Positions 1 through 8,342 of a DNA stretch of 64,000 nt are shown here, one piece after another. Within the stretch, counting starts at the first letter, position 1, and each line of letters starts with the position of its first letter. This DNA is from Variovorax paradoxus EPS (GTDB lineage Bacteria > Pseudomonadota > Gammaproteobacteria > Burkholderiales > Burkholderiaceae_C). The stretch spans positions 4,836,001-4,900,000 of the forward strand of contig NC_014931.1 in the NCBI RefSeq assembly GCF_000184745.1. Reading direction: 5' to 3'. Position numbers and translations under genes: made by a program. The notes below the pieces were generated by a model. That model had not been told where the DNA came from. It worked only from the letters and a program-made list of their open reading frames with translations, and did no database searches.

Positions 1-868
1 GCGCATGCAGCACGCCACCCACGCGCTCTTTGGCCATGCCGGTCGCGCCCATCACCTTGGCGAGGCCGTCGAGGTTGGGCACGGCCTTCTCGGTGAGCGC
101 GACGATACCGGCGGCCACGGCGCAGGCATCGTCGGGCGAGTCCATGCAGATGACGTGATCGCCCAGCAGTTCGCGCCAGCGCGGCTCGCAGCGGCGGCGG
201 CGCTGCGCGTCGGGAATCAGGAAGAACAGGTTCGTGGTCTCGGCCGCGGCGGCGATGACTTCCTCGATGGGAATGTCCTCGTCGAGCTTCTCGCCGATGA
301 GGCCTTCGATCTGGTGGCGCGAGACGGCCGGATACGGCAGCTCGTCGCCAGTCACGAACAGGTAGCCGCGCTTCTTTCGCTTGACCCAGCAGTCCATGTC
401 GGTGTGCTGCGCCATCACGTAGAAGGCCAACTCGTAGCTCTCCTCGCCGCTGCCGCCACCGCCGCCTTCGAGGTAGCTCCAGGTGAGCCACTGGTCCATG
501 AGGTTGGCGGTGGATTCGAACTGGCCGACCTGCAGCGGCGCGCGGTCGGAGGTGGCGTCGCCGATGGCCATGAACATGAGCTGGGGGTCGGCCACGCCGC
601 AGTCGGTCAGCAACTTCATGAAGGTGGGCAGCTCGCGACGCGCGAGGGTCTGCGGGATGTCGCCCATCGAGCCGGTGACGTCGAGCGCGAACACGATGCC
701 CAGCGAGTTGGGATGGTCGGCGTTGTCGCGCGACTCGCGCACCTTGAGGCCGTGCGGGTTCATCAGCGCATGCGTGGCCGTTTGCGTGAACACCTCGGCG
801 CCTGGCTTGGCGGCGCGGTCGGCGATCAGCGCCGTGTGGGCGGCGTGCGAATAGTTTCCGTAACCCAT
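1..868 (-). CDS. von Willebrand factor A domain protein, C-terminus cut by window edge
   Basis: The frame opens at an ATG at 868 and runs without a stop off the left edge, so at least 289 residues are present and the C-terminus is missing. A VWA (Rossmann-like) domain starts near residue 55. A MIDAS-like metal site reads DVTGSMGD, with Thr in place of the usual first Ser of DxSxS. A glycine run (GGGGGSGEES) sits mid-domain. There is no signal peptide or membrane segment, so a cytoplasmic protein is expected. The next gene upstream in coordinates (907-1884, same strand) encodes a zinc-ribbon kinase-like protein. VWA-kinase pairs occur in TerY-type stress modules, but membership of that family is an inference. 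The + strand frame over the same bases has no recognisable domain. Confidence 0.8.
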   Translation of the reverse strand, partial: MGYGNYSHAAHTALIADRAAKPGAEVFTQTATHALMNPHGLKVRESRDNADHPNSLGIVFALDVTGSMGDIPQTLARRELPTFMKLLTDCGVADPQLMFMAIGDATSDRAPLQVGQFESTANLMDQWLTWSYLEGGGGGSGEESYELAFYVMAQHTDMDCWVKRKKRGYLFVTGDELPYPAVSRHQIEGLIGEKLDEDIPIEEVIAAAAETTNLFFLIPDAQRRRRCEPRWRELLGDHVICMDSPDDACAVAAGIVALTEKAVPNLDGLAKVMGATGMAKERVGGVLHA

Positions 869-906
869 GGGGTGCTCCTTGGAATATCAGTGGGTCTGTC
901 AGTCGG

Positions 907-1884
907 TCAGCCGCCGAGGCGCGGTGCGGGATCGAAGTGAATGAACTGCGGTGCGCCGAAAGATTCGCGCGATGCGGTCGATAGCGCCTGCTCGATGCCT
1001 TGTGCGCCAAGGCGCTCGCAGAACGCGGCGGCTTCGCTGGAATGGCGCAGCAGGGCAGCCAGGGGCGCGGGTGTGCGGGCTCCAAGCCCCGGTTCTCCGG
1101 CAGAGCCGCCGTGCAGCACCGCGCGCACGGTCCACGCGGCTTGCGCGAGATCACGCGCCGCTGCGGCTGCATGCGAGGAACCCGAGGCCTGTCGCGCCTG
1201 CGACCAGCCGATGATCAACACGCCATGGTCACGCGGATGCACCAACGCATGCGCGGGCGAAAGATCGCGATGCGTCCAGCCGGCGCCATGCACGAAGGCC
1301 AGCACCTCGAGCATGCGGCGCCAGATCCAGACGGCGTGACGCGGGTCGATGCCTTGCGGGTTGGCCTGCGCCACATCCTGCAGGCTGCCCCAGAAGCCGG
1401 TGGGATGGCGCAGCACCAGGGCCTGCCGCTTGCCGTCGCCGAGGCCTTCGGCGATGCCCGTGCCCAGCGGCTGCGGCAGCCGGCGCGTGAAGTAGGCGGC
1501 GCCCGGAACGGACAGGTCTTGCAGCGCCTGCAGCACCGCGCCTTCGCGCCGCAGCACATCGTTGTCGGAGGTTTCGCGCGCCAGCTTCAGCGTGACGCGC
1601 TCAGGCACCGCACCGAGCCGCTCGGCGAACAGTACTTCGCTGTGCTCGCCGAAGCCCAGCGGCGCCAGCACGCGGTAGCGCGCGCCGCGCCATTGCACAA
1701 GACGGCCGCCTGCGACGTCGGCGTTGGCTCGCCGCAAGGCCGAGCGGAAGCTCTCACGCTCTACCGTTTCCTCGCCGCGCGTGATGGTCGCGCCGCAGTA
1801 GCTGCAGTTGACGGTGCGCCAGCGTGCGGCGCGGGGCAGCGGCGCAGAGCATTGCGGGCAGCTCAGTGCGAGCAGCGACAGCAT
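907..1884 (-). CDS. Zinc-ribbon protein with a degenerate serine/threonine kinase fold
   Basis: This 325-residue protein starts at the ATG at 1884, 20 bases after the stop of the CBS-domain gene upstream. Cys9, Cys12, Cys27 and Cys30 form an N-terminal zinc ribbon (CPxC and CSYC). A kinase-like fold follows: a glycine-rich loop at 76-84 (LGFGEHSEV), a candidate ATP lysine Lys100 (VTLKLA) and the catalytic-loop HRD at 205-207. The loop Asn that normally follows is replaced (HRDLSPAH), and the DFG motif is replaced by IGWS at 225-228. Loss of both metal ligands suggests a pseudokinase or very divergent kinase. It lies 38 bases upstream of the VWA gene on the same strand, so they are probably co-transcribed and may act together. 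The substrate is unknown. Confidence 0.75.
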   Translation of the reverse strand: MLSLLALSCPQCSAPLPRAARWRTVNCSYCGATITRGEETVERESFRSALRRANADVAGGRLVQWRGARYRVLAPLGFGEHSEVLFAERLGAVPERVTLKLARETSDNDVLRREGAVLQALQDLSVPGAAYFTRRLPQPLGTGIAEGLGDGKRQALVLRHPTGFWGSLQDVAQANPQGIDPRHAVWIWRRMLEVLAFVHGAGWTHRDLSPAHALVHPRDHGVLIIGWSQARQASGSSHAAAAARDLAQAAWTVRAVLHGGSAGEPGLGARTPAPLAALLRHSSEAAAFCERLGAQGIEQALSTASRESFGAPQFIHFDPAPRLGG

Positions 1885-1904
1885 GGCCGTGCGGTGCCTG
1901 TTGC

Positions 1905-3215
1905 TTATTCTTCGCGCGGCGCCGCGGGATCGGGCGAGGCCAGCACGCGGTCGATGCGACGGCCTTCGAGCGCGACGATCTCGAAGACCCATCCCGCGCA
2001 TTCGATGCGCTCGCTCACCGCGGGCAGCCGGCCCGACACCGACATCAGCAAGCCGGCCACCGTGTTGTAGCGGCCGCGGTCTTCTTCGGGCAACTCGCGG
2101 ATGCCCAGGCGCGCACGCAGTTCCGACACGGGCATGAGGCCATCGAGCTCCCACACGCCATCGGGCCGCTCGCGTGCCCAGGCTTCGGTCTGCATGCCGG
2201 GCTGCAGCTCTCCGGTGATGGCTTCGAGCAGGTCGCGCGGAGTCATGAGGCCCTGCACCACGCCGTATTCGTCGACCACGAACACCAGCCGGCCGGCACG
2301 GGCGCGGAACTGTTCGAGCAGTTCCATGCCGGTGAGCGTTTCGGGCACGAACACGGCCGGCGTGGCCTCCTGGCCGAGCACGCCCTTGTGGGCGGAACCC
2401 AGGCGCAGCAGGTGCGCCACGCTGATCACGCCGACCACGTCGTCCAGCGAGTTGCGGCAGACGGGATACCACGAGTGCACGAGGTTGAGCGCCGCCGCAT
2501 CCGCTACCTTCTGCAGCGCCTGCGACACGGTGTTGGAGGCGTCGAGCCATTCGATGTCGGCGCGCGGGATCATCAGCGACGACAAGCGACGGTCATCCAG
2601 ATGGAACACGTTGCGCACCATCTGGTGCTCGTGCTGCTCGATGACGCCGGCATCGACGCCTTCTTCGAGGCTGGCCGAAATTTCTTCCTCGGTCACCGAG
2701 CGCGCCGCATTGGCATCGATGCGCAGCACCTTGAGCATGGTGGCCGTGGCACCGGCCAGCAGCCACACGAAGGGCTTGGCGCCCTTGGCGAGGCCCCGCA
2801 TCGGGCGCGACACCCAGCGCGCCACCGGCTCGGGGTAGAGCTGGCCGATGCGCTTGGGCACCAGCTCGCCGAAGATGATGGTGAAGAAGGTGATGCAGGT
2901 CACCACCACCGCGGTGGAGACGATGCTGGCGGTGCCCGCGCCCATGCCCACGCTCTCCATCCACAACGCCAGCGGCGCGGCGAAGGCGGCCTCGCCGACG
3001 ATGCCGCTCAGCATGCCGATCGATGTGATGCCGATCTGTACGGTCGAGAGGAACTGGGTGGGCGCCTCCATCAGTTTCAGCGCGGCGGCCGCGCCGGTGT
3101 CCCCCGTTTCGGCCAGGGCTGCGAGGCGTGCGCGCCGGCTGGTTGAAAGGGCCATTTCGGACATTGCGAACACCGCGTTGAGGGTGGTCAGCAAGGCCAG
3201 CAGGAAGACATCCAT
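1905..3215 (-). CDS. CorC/HlyC-type integral membrane protein with CBS domains
   Basis: A 436-residue protein from the ATG at 3215; a GTG at 3245 would add ten residues but would reach into the divergent apaH gene. Order of parts: a DUF21/CNNM membrane domain (about 1-190, hydrophobic segments beginning MDVFLLALLTTLNAVFAMSE), a pair of CBS domains (about 205-330), and a C-terminal CorC_HlyC transporter-associated domain (about 345-425). The family has been linked to magnesium and cobalt efflux; the older name hemolysin is misleading. The start lies 23 bases from the divergent apaH start, so the two genes share a very short promoter region. The zinc-ribbon pseudokinase follows after 20 bases and may be in the same transcript. 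Confidence 0.9.
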   Translation of the reverse strand: MDVFLLALLTTLNAVFAMSEMALSTSRRARLAALAETGDTGAAAALKLMEAPTQFLSTVQIGITSIGMLSGIVGEAAFAAPLALWMESVGMGAGTASIVSTAVVVTCITFFTIIFGELVPKRIGQLYPEPVARWVSRPMRGLAKGAKPFVWLLAGATATMLKVLRIDANAARSVTEEEISASLEEGVDAGVIEQHEHQMVRNVFHLDDRRLSSLMIPRADIEWLDASNTVSQALQKVADAAALNLVHSWYPVCRNSLDDVVGVISVAHLLRLGSAHKGVLGQEATPAVFVPETLTGMELLEQFRARAGRLVFVVDEYGVVQGLMTPRDLLEAITGELQPGMQTEAWARERPDGVWELDGLMPVSELRARLGIRELPEEDRGRYNTVAGLLMSVSGRLPAVSERIECAGWVFEIVALEGRRIDRVLASPDPAAPREE

Positions 3216-3238
3216 GAACAGGGGGAGAGAATGAGGGA

Positions 3239-4090
3239 ATGTCACTTTACTGTATCGGCGACGTGCAGGGCTGCGACCCTGCCCTCGGGCGGCTGCTCGC
3301 GGAGATCGATTTCTCCCCCAGCCGCGACACCCTCGTTCTGCTCGGCGACCTGGTCAACCGGGGCCCCGATTCGGCCGCCGTGCTGCGCCGGGTGCAGGGC
3401 TACGGCGCCTCGGCGCGGAGCCTCCTGGGCAACCACGACCTGCACCTGCTGGGCGTGGCGCACGGCGCGCGCAAGGCCGGCCGCAAGGACACGCTGGCCG
3501 ACCTCCTGGCCGCGCCCGACAGCGAGGCGATGCTCGACTGGGTCCGCCAGCAGCACATGGCGCTGCACATGCAGATCGGTGGCGGCGACCTGCTGATGGT
3601 GCACGCCGGCGTGCTCCCGCAATGGACGGTCGGCGACACGCTCGCGCTGGCGTCAGAGGTCGAATCGGTGCTGCGCGGCCCGGCGCTCGGCGACTTCCTG
3701 CTCACCATGTACGGCGACGAGCCGGCGCAATGGAGCGACACACTCAGCGGCAGCGCGCGCCTGCGCGTGATCGTCAACGCGCTCACGCGCCTTCGCTACT
3801 GCACGCCCGAGGGCGTGATGGACTTCGAGACCAAGGACGGCGCGATCCCCGCGCCCGAAGGCCTCTCGCCTTGGTTCGACGTGCCGGGCCGCAAGACCGC
3901 GGCAGCCACCGTCGCTTTCGGCCACTGGTCCACGCTCGGCTGGCTCTCGCGGCCCGACCTCCTCTCGACCGACACCGGCTGCGTCTGGGGCGGATGCCTC
4001 AGCGCCGTTCGCATCGGCGCGACGCTCGACGAGCGCGAGCTGATCCAGGTGAAGTGCGAAGCGGCGCAGAAGCCCGGCAAGTCGGCCTGA
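3239..4090 (+). CDS. apaH: Symmetrical bis(5'-nucleosyl)-tetraphosphatase (ApaH)
   Basis: The 283-residue protein hydrolyses diadenosine tetraphosphate (Ap4A) to two ADP in the cytoplasm, keeping this stress-linked nucleotide low. The metallophosphatase motifs are all visible: GDVQGC near residue 7, GDLVNRGPDS near 37 and GNHDLHLL near 64. The length equals that of typical ApaH. The ATG at 3239 follows a purine-rich stretch (GGGGGAGAGAATGAGGGA) that can serve as ribosome-binding site. The gene is divergent from the CorC-type gene and ends 32 bases before the convergent M20 peptidase. Confidence 0.95.
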   Translation: MSLYCIGDVQGCDPALGRLLAEIDFSPSRDTLVLLGDLVNRGPDSAAVLRRVQGYGASARSLLGNHDLHLLGVAHGARKAGRKDTLADLLAAPDSEAMLDWVRQQHMALHMQIGGGDLLMVHAGVLPQWTVGDTLALASEVESVLRGPALGDFLLTMYGDEPAQWSDTLSGSARLRVIVNALTRLRYCTPEGVMDFETKDGAIPAPEGLSPWFDVPGRKTAAATVAFGHWSTLGWLSRPDLLSTDTGCVWGGCLSAVRIGATLDERELIQVKCEAAQKPGKSA

Positions 4091-4121
4091 AAGTATTGGG
4101 CTGTGAGTGCGCCGTTCGGGC

Positions 4122-5699
4122 TCAGAACCCGTGCGTCATCAGCGCATACACCGTCTGCACGCCGGTCACGTAGTTGCCCATGCGCAGGTTCTCGTTGGCC
4201 GCGTGCTGGTTGTTGTCGGCGTTCACCAGCGGAATGATCGCAAAGGGCACCTGCAGCACACGCACGATTTCCGCCGTCGGCACGGTGCCGCCCATCATGC
4301 GGATGCGCACCGGCTCGGGCTTGGTGCCGAAGGTGTCGGTCAAGGCCTTGTAGGCCCATTGCCCGATCGGTGAGTTGATCGGCGAGCCCGCCGCGTCGGC
4401 GCCCTCGCTGCGGTAGGTGAAGCTCGCGATCTTGTCGTAGCGGGCGCGCTCCTCGTCCGTCGGCGCGCCCTTCACGAGGTGGTAGCCCTGCTTGGCGATG
4501 TGCGCCTCGATCAGCTTGCCGAGATACGGCGCGTCGGAATCGGGCGTGGTGCGCAGGTCCATCTCGGCCTCGGCCTTGTCGGGGACGATGTTCGCCACCT
4601 TGTCGCCCACTGCTGCCGAGGCCATGCCGCGCACGTTCAGCGAAGGGTACTGCATCGCCTCCTGGTAGTTGGCGCCGACCTTGTCGGTCTGCGCGATGCC
4701 CAGGCGGCGCTTGAGCGAGGCCTCGTCGTCGGGCACGGCGGCCATGATCTTGCGGTCGGCCTCGCCGATCTTCACGCGGTCGTAGTAGCCCGGCACGGTC
4801 ACGCGCCCCGTGTCGTCCTTCATCGAGGCCAGCAGGCTGGCGAGGCGCTGCGCCGGGTTGGGGGCGTAGTTGCCATAGTGCCCGCTGTGCAGCGGCACCT
4901 TGGCGCCGTACACGGTGAGCCGCGCATCGGCCGCGCCGCGGTTGCCGAACACCAGCGTGGGCCGGTTGGTCGCGTGCATCGGACCGTCGTGGATCACGAT
5001 GGCGTCGCTGCGCAGCAACTCGCGGTGCGCCTGCATGACCTGGCTGATCGACGGCGAGCCCTTTTCTTCCTCGCTGTCCAGGATCACCTTGACGTTGACC
5101 GCTGGCTGGCCGCCCCCGGCCTTCAGCGCATCGATGGCCGCCAGCATCATCATGATCGGCCCCTTGTCGTCGGCCGAGGCCCGGCCGAACACGCGCCATT
5201 CGGGGTCGAGCGGGCCGCTGAAGAGCGGTGCGGAATCGATCTCTTCCCAGTCGCCCTTTTCCGTCTTGCGCTTGAGCACCGGCGTCCACGGGCTCTTTTG
5301 CGCCCACTGCGCGGGAATCACCGGCTGGCCGTCCAGGTGCATGTAGAAGAGCACCGTCCTGCGCGCAGGGTCGCTCCCCGGGAACTCGGCGTAGAGCATC
5401 GGCTTGCCGTTGTTGGGCAACTGCTTCGTCGTGAAGCCGCGCTTGCGGAAGGCCTGCTCGAGCCAGTCGACGTTCTTGCGGATGTCTTCCGCCACGGTGG
5501 CGTCGTTGGGCAGGGCCAGCAGTTCGAAGTACTCGCGGTAGGTGGCCTGGGCGTGGCGCTCGGCGAGGGCCGGAGAGAGTTCGGCGGCCTGCGCGAGGCC
5601 TTGGCCGAAGAGCAGGAAGGCTGCGGGAACGAGCGCGAACAGGCGGCGCTGATGACGGTTTTGACGAGGCGAAGGGGTGGATGCGAAATCGATGGGCAT
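4122..5699 (-). CDS. Exported M20-family metallopeptidase
   Basis: A 525-residue protein beginning at the ATG at 5699; a TTG at 5708 in frame is less likely. An N-terminal signal peptide is clear: RRL, a hydrophobic core FALVPAAFLLF, and a likely cleavage after AQA at about residue 38, so the enzyme is periplasmic or secreted. M20 metal-site motifs are present: HLDGQPV, the bridging Asp in SADDKGP and the catalytic EE in SEEEKGSP. A dimerisation insert separates the two halves, as in M20/M25/M40 peptidases and deacylases. The substrate (dipeptide, N-acyl amino acid or other amide) cannot be read from the sequence. It stands alone: apaH is convergent and the GNAT gene lies 161 bases upstream. 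Confidence 0.88.
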   Translation of the reverse strand: MPIDFASTPSPRQNRHQRRLFALVPAAFLLFGQGLAQAAELSPALAERHAQATYREYFELLALPNDATVAEDIRKNVDWLEQAFRKRGFTTKQLPNNGKPMLYAEFPGSDPARRTVLFYMHLDGQPVIPAQWAQKSPWTPVLKRKTEKGDWEEIDSAPLFSGPLDPEWRVFGRASADDKGPIMMMLAAIDALKAGGGQPAVNVKVILDSEEEKGSPSISQVMQAHRELLRSDAIVIHDGPMHATNRPTLVFGNRGAADARLTVYGAKVPLHSGHYGNYAPNPAQRLASLLASMKDDTGRVTVPGYYDRVKIGEADRKIMAAVPDDEASLKRRLGIAQTDKVGANYQEAMQYPSLNVRGMASAAVGDKVANIVPDKAEAEMDLRTTPDSDAPYLGKLIEAHIAKQGYHLVKGAPTDEERARYDKIASFTYRSEGADAAGSPINSPIGQWAYKALTDTFGTKPEPVRIRMMGGTVPTAEIVRVLQVPFAIIPLVNADNNQHAANENLRMGNYVTGVQTVYALMTHGF

Positions 5700-5860
5700 G
5701 GGTGGCAATGAGGGGAAGACGGGACAGCGAAAGAGTGCGGCGTCCGCCCAGCATAGAAAGCTGCCGGGCTTTCAACAACCGTTAGTTTCCTGAACGACCA
5801 AGCATTTCCCGCGCCTGCGGCTGCAAGGCCGCGCGAGCCCGGCGCCGCATCGCTCCGTCC

Positions 5861-6580
5861 TCAATCCGCGCGCGGCAGCCGGAACTTGTCCAGCGCCATG
5901 CGCTGCCTGCCCTCCGCATCGAAGTTCTCCGCCGCGAGCCAGCGCTCGAACGCCTTGCGCAGAACGGGCCATTCGCTGTCGAGGATCGCGAACCACGCCG
6001 CGTCGCGGCTGCGGCCCTTGTAGATGCTGTACTGCCGGAACAGGCCCTCGGCCTGGAAGCCCAGGCGGCCTGCCGCGCGCTTGGACGGCTCGTTGAAGTT
6101 GTCGCACTTCCATTCGTAGCGCCGGTAGCCCAGCCCTTCGAAGACGAGCTTCATCAGCAGGTACTGGGCTTCGGTGGACAGGGGCGTGTGCTTCAGCAGC
6201 GGCGAGAAATTGACATGACCGACCTCGATCACGCCGTTGGCGGCGTCGATGCGCATCAGCGACAGCGTGCCGACGGCCCGGCCGCTCTGCCTGTCGATGA
6301 CGGCGAAGTGCAGCGGGTCGGTGGTTTGCGCAAGGCGCTCGACATGGGCGCGCATGGCATTCAGGTCGGCGGGCCGCTCGGCGCCCAGGTAGGTCCAGTC
6401 GCGGGCGTCGGGGGCCTGCGCGTAGGCGGCGTGCAGGTCGTCGGCGTGCTTGGCGGCGTTCACCGGCTCGAGCGTGCAGTAGCGGCCTTCGACGGGCGTG
6501 CGCGGCGGCAGCGGACGGGCGCTCCATTCGGGCATGAGCGGGCCGAGGGACTGGCCGAATTCGTTGTGGCGGGCTGGCAT
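5861..6580 (-). CDS. GNAT-family N-acetyltransferase (RimJ/RimL-like)
   Basis: A 239-residue cytoplasmic protein with a RimJ/RimL-type acetyltransferase fold across residues 25-200. It shows the family layout: an N-terminal LEPVNAAKHADDLHAAY helix, a central VGTLSLMRID strand, the GHVNFSPLLKHTPLSTEA segment, and a C-terminal GLGYRRYEWKCDNFNEPSKRAA region that forms part of the acetyl-CoA fold. Larger GNATs of this kind acetylate N-termini or small molecules; the acceptor here is unknown. The gene is divergent from the MocR-type regulator at 6708, which makes it a plausible target of that regulator. Confidence 0.88.
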   Translation of the reverse strand: MPARHNEFGQSLGPLMPEWSARPLPPRTPVEGRYCTLEPVNAAKHADDLHAAYAQAPDARDWTYLGAERPADLNAMRAHVERLAQTTDPLHFAVIDRQSGRAVGTLSLMRIDAANGVIEVGHVNFSPLLKHTPLSTEAQYLLMKLVFEGLGYRRYEWKCDNFNEPSKRAAGRLGFQAEGLFRQYSIYKGRSRDAAWFAILDSEWPVLRKAFERWLAAENFDAEGRQRMALDKFRLPRAD

Positions 6581-6643
6581 GGGATCAAGAGTCTTTCAGG
6601 AGCGAAGAGCGGCGATGCCGGAGAACGGTAAAGTACGCCCGCC

Positions 6644-6689
6644 GTGGCTCTACGAGAAGCGCCACGAGATATTCATTTCGTAGTGCCAC
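6644..6689. promoter_or_regulatory. Inverted repeat between GNAT and MocR genes, candidate operator
   Basis: Left arm 6644-6655 (GTGGCTCTACGA) and right arm 6678-6689 (TCGTAGTGCCAC) pair at 11 of 12 positions, with a 22-base spacer. The spacer holds a further partial copy, GCCACGA at 6661-6667. The right arm ends 18 bases before the MocR start, which has no obvious Shine-Dalgarno sequence. The layout suits a site for the adjacent regulator controlling both divergent genes. This is an inference from position and symmetry. Confidence 0.5.
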
Positions 6690-6707
6690 GCTCCCATCCA
6701 TCGCTTC

Positions 6708-8207
6708 ATGCCGAATCCGCCAGACCTCGCCGCATTGCTCGAGTCCCCGCTTGCGCGGGACCGTGACGCGGACTCGATGCAGCGCCAGCTGCACGAGCGC
6801 CTGAAGCGCGCCATCCTCGATGGCCGCCTCGCCCCGGGCAGCCGCCTGCCCGGCTCGCGCGCGCTGGCCGAGGCGCTCGCGATCTCGCGCAACACCGTCA
6901 CCGCCGCCTACGAGCACCTGGCCGCCGAGGGCTACGTGCAGCCCGACCGCCAGGGCACGCGGGTGACCGAACTGTCGTCTCCGGTGGCCGCGACGACCAC
7001 CAAGCGCCCGCGCAGCAAGGCGACCGGAGCACCAACCACCGCGCACCGGCTCGCGAGCATCCAGCCGCGAACCGCCTTCACCGAGCCGGACGCCACCTTT
7101 CGCCCCGGCGTGCCCGCGCTGTCGCACTTTCCCGCGACCGCCTGGCGGCGCGCGCTCGACCGCGCCATCCGCACCGCGAGCCCGGCCACGCTCGGCTATG
7201 GCGATCCGCTGGGCGAGCCGCGGCTTCGCGCGGCGATCGCGCGGCACCTGGCGATTGCGCGCGGCGTGCGGTGCGAGCCGCGGCAGGTCGTCATTGCCGA
7301 GGGCGCGCAGGAAGCCATCTCGCTGTGCGTGCGGCTGCTTTCGAACCCCGGCGAAACCGGCTGGATCGAAGACCCGGGCTACCGCGGCGCGAAGTCGGCC
7401 ATGCGCGCGGGCGACATGCAGATGGTGCCGATCCGCGTCGATGCGGAAGGCCTCCATGCGAGCGCGGAAGACTGGCAGAAGCACCCGCCCCGCCTCATCT
7501 ACACGACGCCCTCGCACCAGTACCCGGCCGGTGCGGTGCTGAGCATCGCGCGCCGGCTCGCGCTGATCGCCGAGGCCCGCCGGCACGGCGCCTGGATCAT
7601 CGAAGACGACTACGACAGCGAGTTCCGCCACACGGGCGAACCCATCGGCGCGATGCAGGGGCTGGTGCCCGACGCGCCCGTGCTCTACATCGGCACCTTC
7701 AGCAAGACGATGTTCCCCTCGCTGCGGCTGGGTTTCCTGGTGCTGCCCGAAGCGCTCCTGGCCAGCGTGCAGGCGCCGCTCGAGGAAATGCTGCGCGGCG
7801 GGCACCGCCACGAGCAATTGGCGATGGCCGACTTCATCGAGAGCGGCCAGTTCGGCCGGCACCTGGGCCGCATGCGGCGGCTGTACCGCGACCGGCAGCA
7901 GGCGCTGCGGCTCGCGCTGACCCGGCACCTGAAAGTGCCGCACGAGATCGACGGCGGCTACTGCGGGCTGCACCTCACCGTGCGCCTGCCGCCCCGCTTC
8001 GACGACCGCCGCATTGCCGCCGAGGCGCTGCGGCACCAGCTCGCGCCCGTGGCCCTGTCGAGCTTCGCGCTGCAGCCGCTGCCGTCGGACAACGGGCTGG
8101 TGCTGGGTTATGGCAATACGTCGGCGGAGCTTTTCGAGCCGCTGGTCAAGCGCCTGTCGCAGTTGGCGCGGGCTGCGGAATGCGGCGACAGCGGCAGCGG
8201 CGCCTGA
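6708..8207 (+). CDS. MocR-type regulator: GntR HTH fused to PLP aminotransferase domain
   Basis: A 499-residue fusion. Residues 20-90 form a GntR winged helix (LHERLKRAILDGRLAPGSRLPGSRALAEAL, then ISRNTVTAAYEHLAAEGYV; split here for reading). Residues 120-490 form a fold-type I aminotransferase domain. The PLP lysine lies in FSKTMFPSLRLG, and PLP-pocket motifs ASPATLGYGDP and IIEDDYDSEF are intact. MocR proteins usually sense PLP or an amino compound and regulate a neighbouring divergent gene. Here that would be the GNAT gene at 5861-6580, with the inverted repeat at 6644-6689 as candidate operator. The ligand is unknown, and PdxR-like control of vitamin B6 genes has no support in this neighbourhood. 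Confidence 0.93.
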   Translation: MPNPPDLAALLESPLARDRDADSMQRQLHERLKRAILDGRLAPGSRLPGSRALAEALAISRNTVTAAYEHLAAEGYVQPDRQGTRVTELSSPVAATTTKRPRSKATGAPTTAHRLASIQPRTAFTEPDATFRPGVPALSHFPATAWRRALDRAIRTASPATLGYGDPLGEPRLRAAIARHLAIARGVRCEPRQVVIAEGAQEAISLCVRLLSNPGETGWIEDPGYRGAKSAMRAGDMQMVPIRVDAEGLHASAEDWQKHPPRLIYTTPSHQYPAGAVLSIARRLALIAEARRHGAWIIEDDYDSEFRHTGEPIGAMQGLVPDAPVLYIGTFSKTMFPSLRLGFLVLPEALLASVQAPLEEMLRGGHRHEQLAMADFIESGQFGRHLGRMRRLYRDRQQALRLALTRHLKVPHEIDGGYCGLHLTVRLPPRFDDRRIAAEALRHQLAPVALSSFALQPLPSDNGLVLGYGNTSAELFEPLVKRLSQLARAAECGDSGSGA

Positions 8208-8233
8208 TGCGAATTGGCGGTCAATCCATAAGA

Positions 8234-8295
8234 ACCGTTCGGGCCGAGCTTGTCGAAGCCTCGCGCAGCGCTTCGGCAAGCGCAGCGTGAACGGT
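8234..8295. repeat. Imperfect inverted repeat / hairpin between convergent genes
   Basis: Left arm 8234-8259 and right arm 8270-8295 are 26 bases each with a 10-base loop. They share ACCGTTC at the outer end and GAAGC at the inner end, with scattered mismatches between. The element lies between the convergent MocR and LuxR-type genes and can act as a bidirectional terminator. The core (CGTTCGGGCCGAGCTTGTCG) resembles a short intergenic repeat that I associate with Comamonadaceae genomes. Only one copy is present in this window, so repeat-family membership is not demonstrated here. Confidence 0.6.
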
Positions 8296-8342
8296 CTTAT
8301 CTTTTCGAACGCAGCCCTGTATGAAGCTCTTGCAGCGCCGGG

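Noticed and set aside
5..940. Long plus-strand open frame at the left edge
   Set aside because: It is antisense to the VWA gene, which has a clear MIDAS motif and family-like residues. The plus-strand product has no recognisable domain and is rich in His, Val and Arg, as expected of a reverse-complement frame in G+C-rich DNA.
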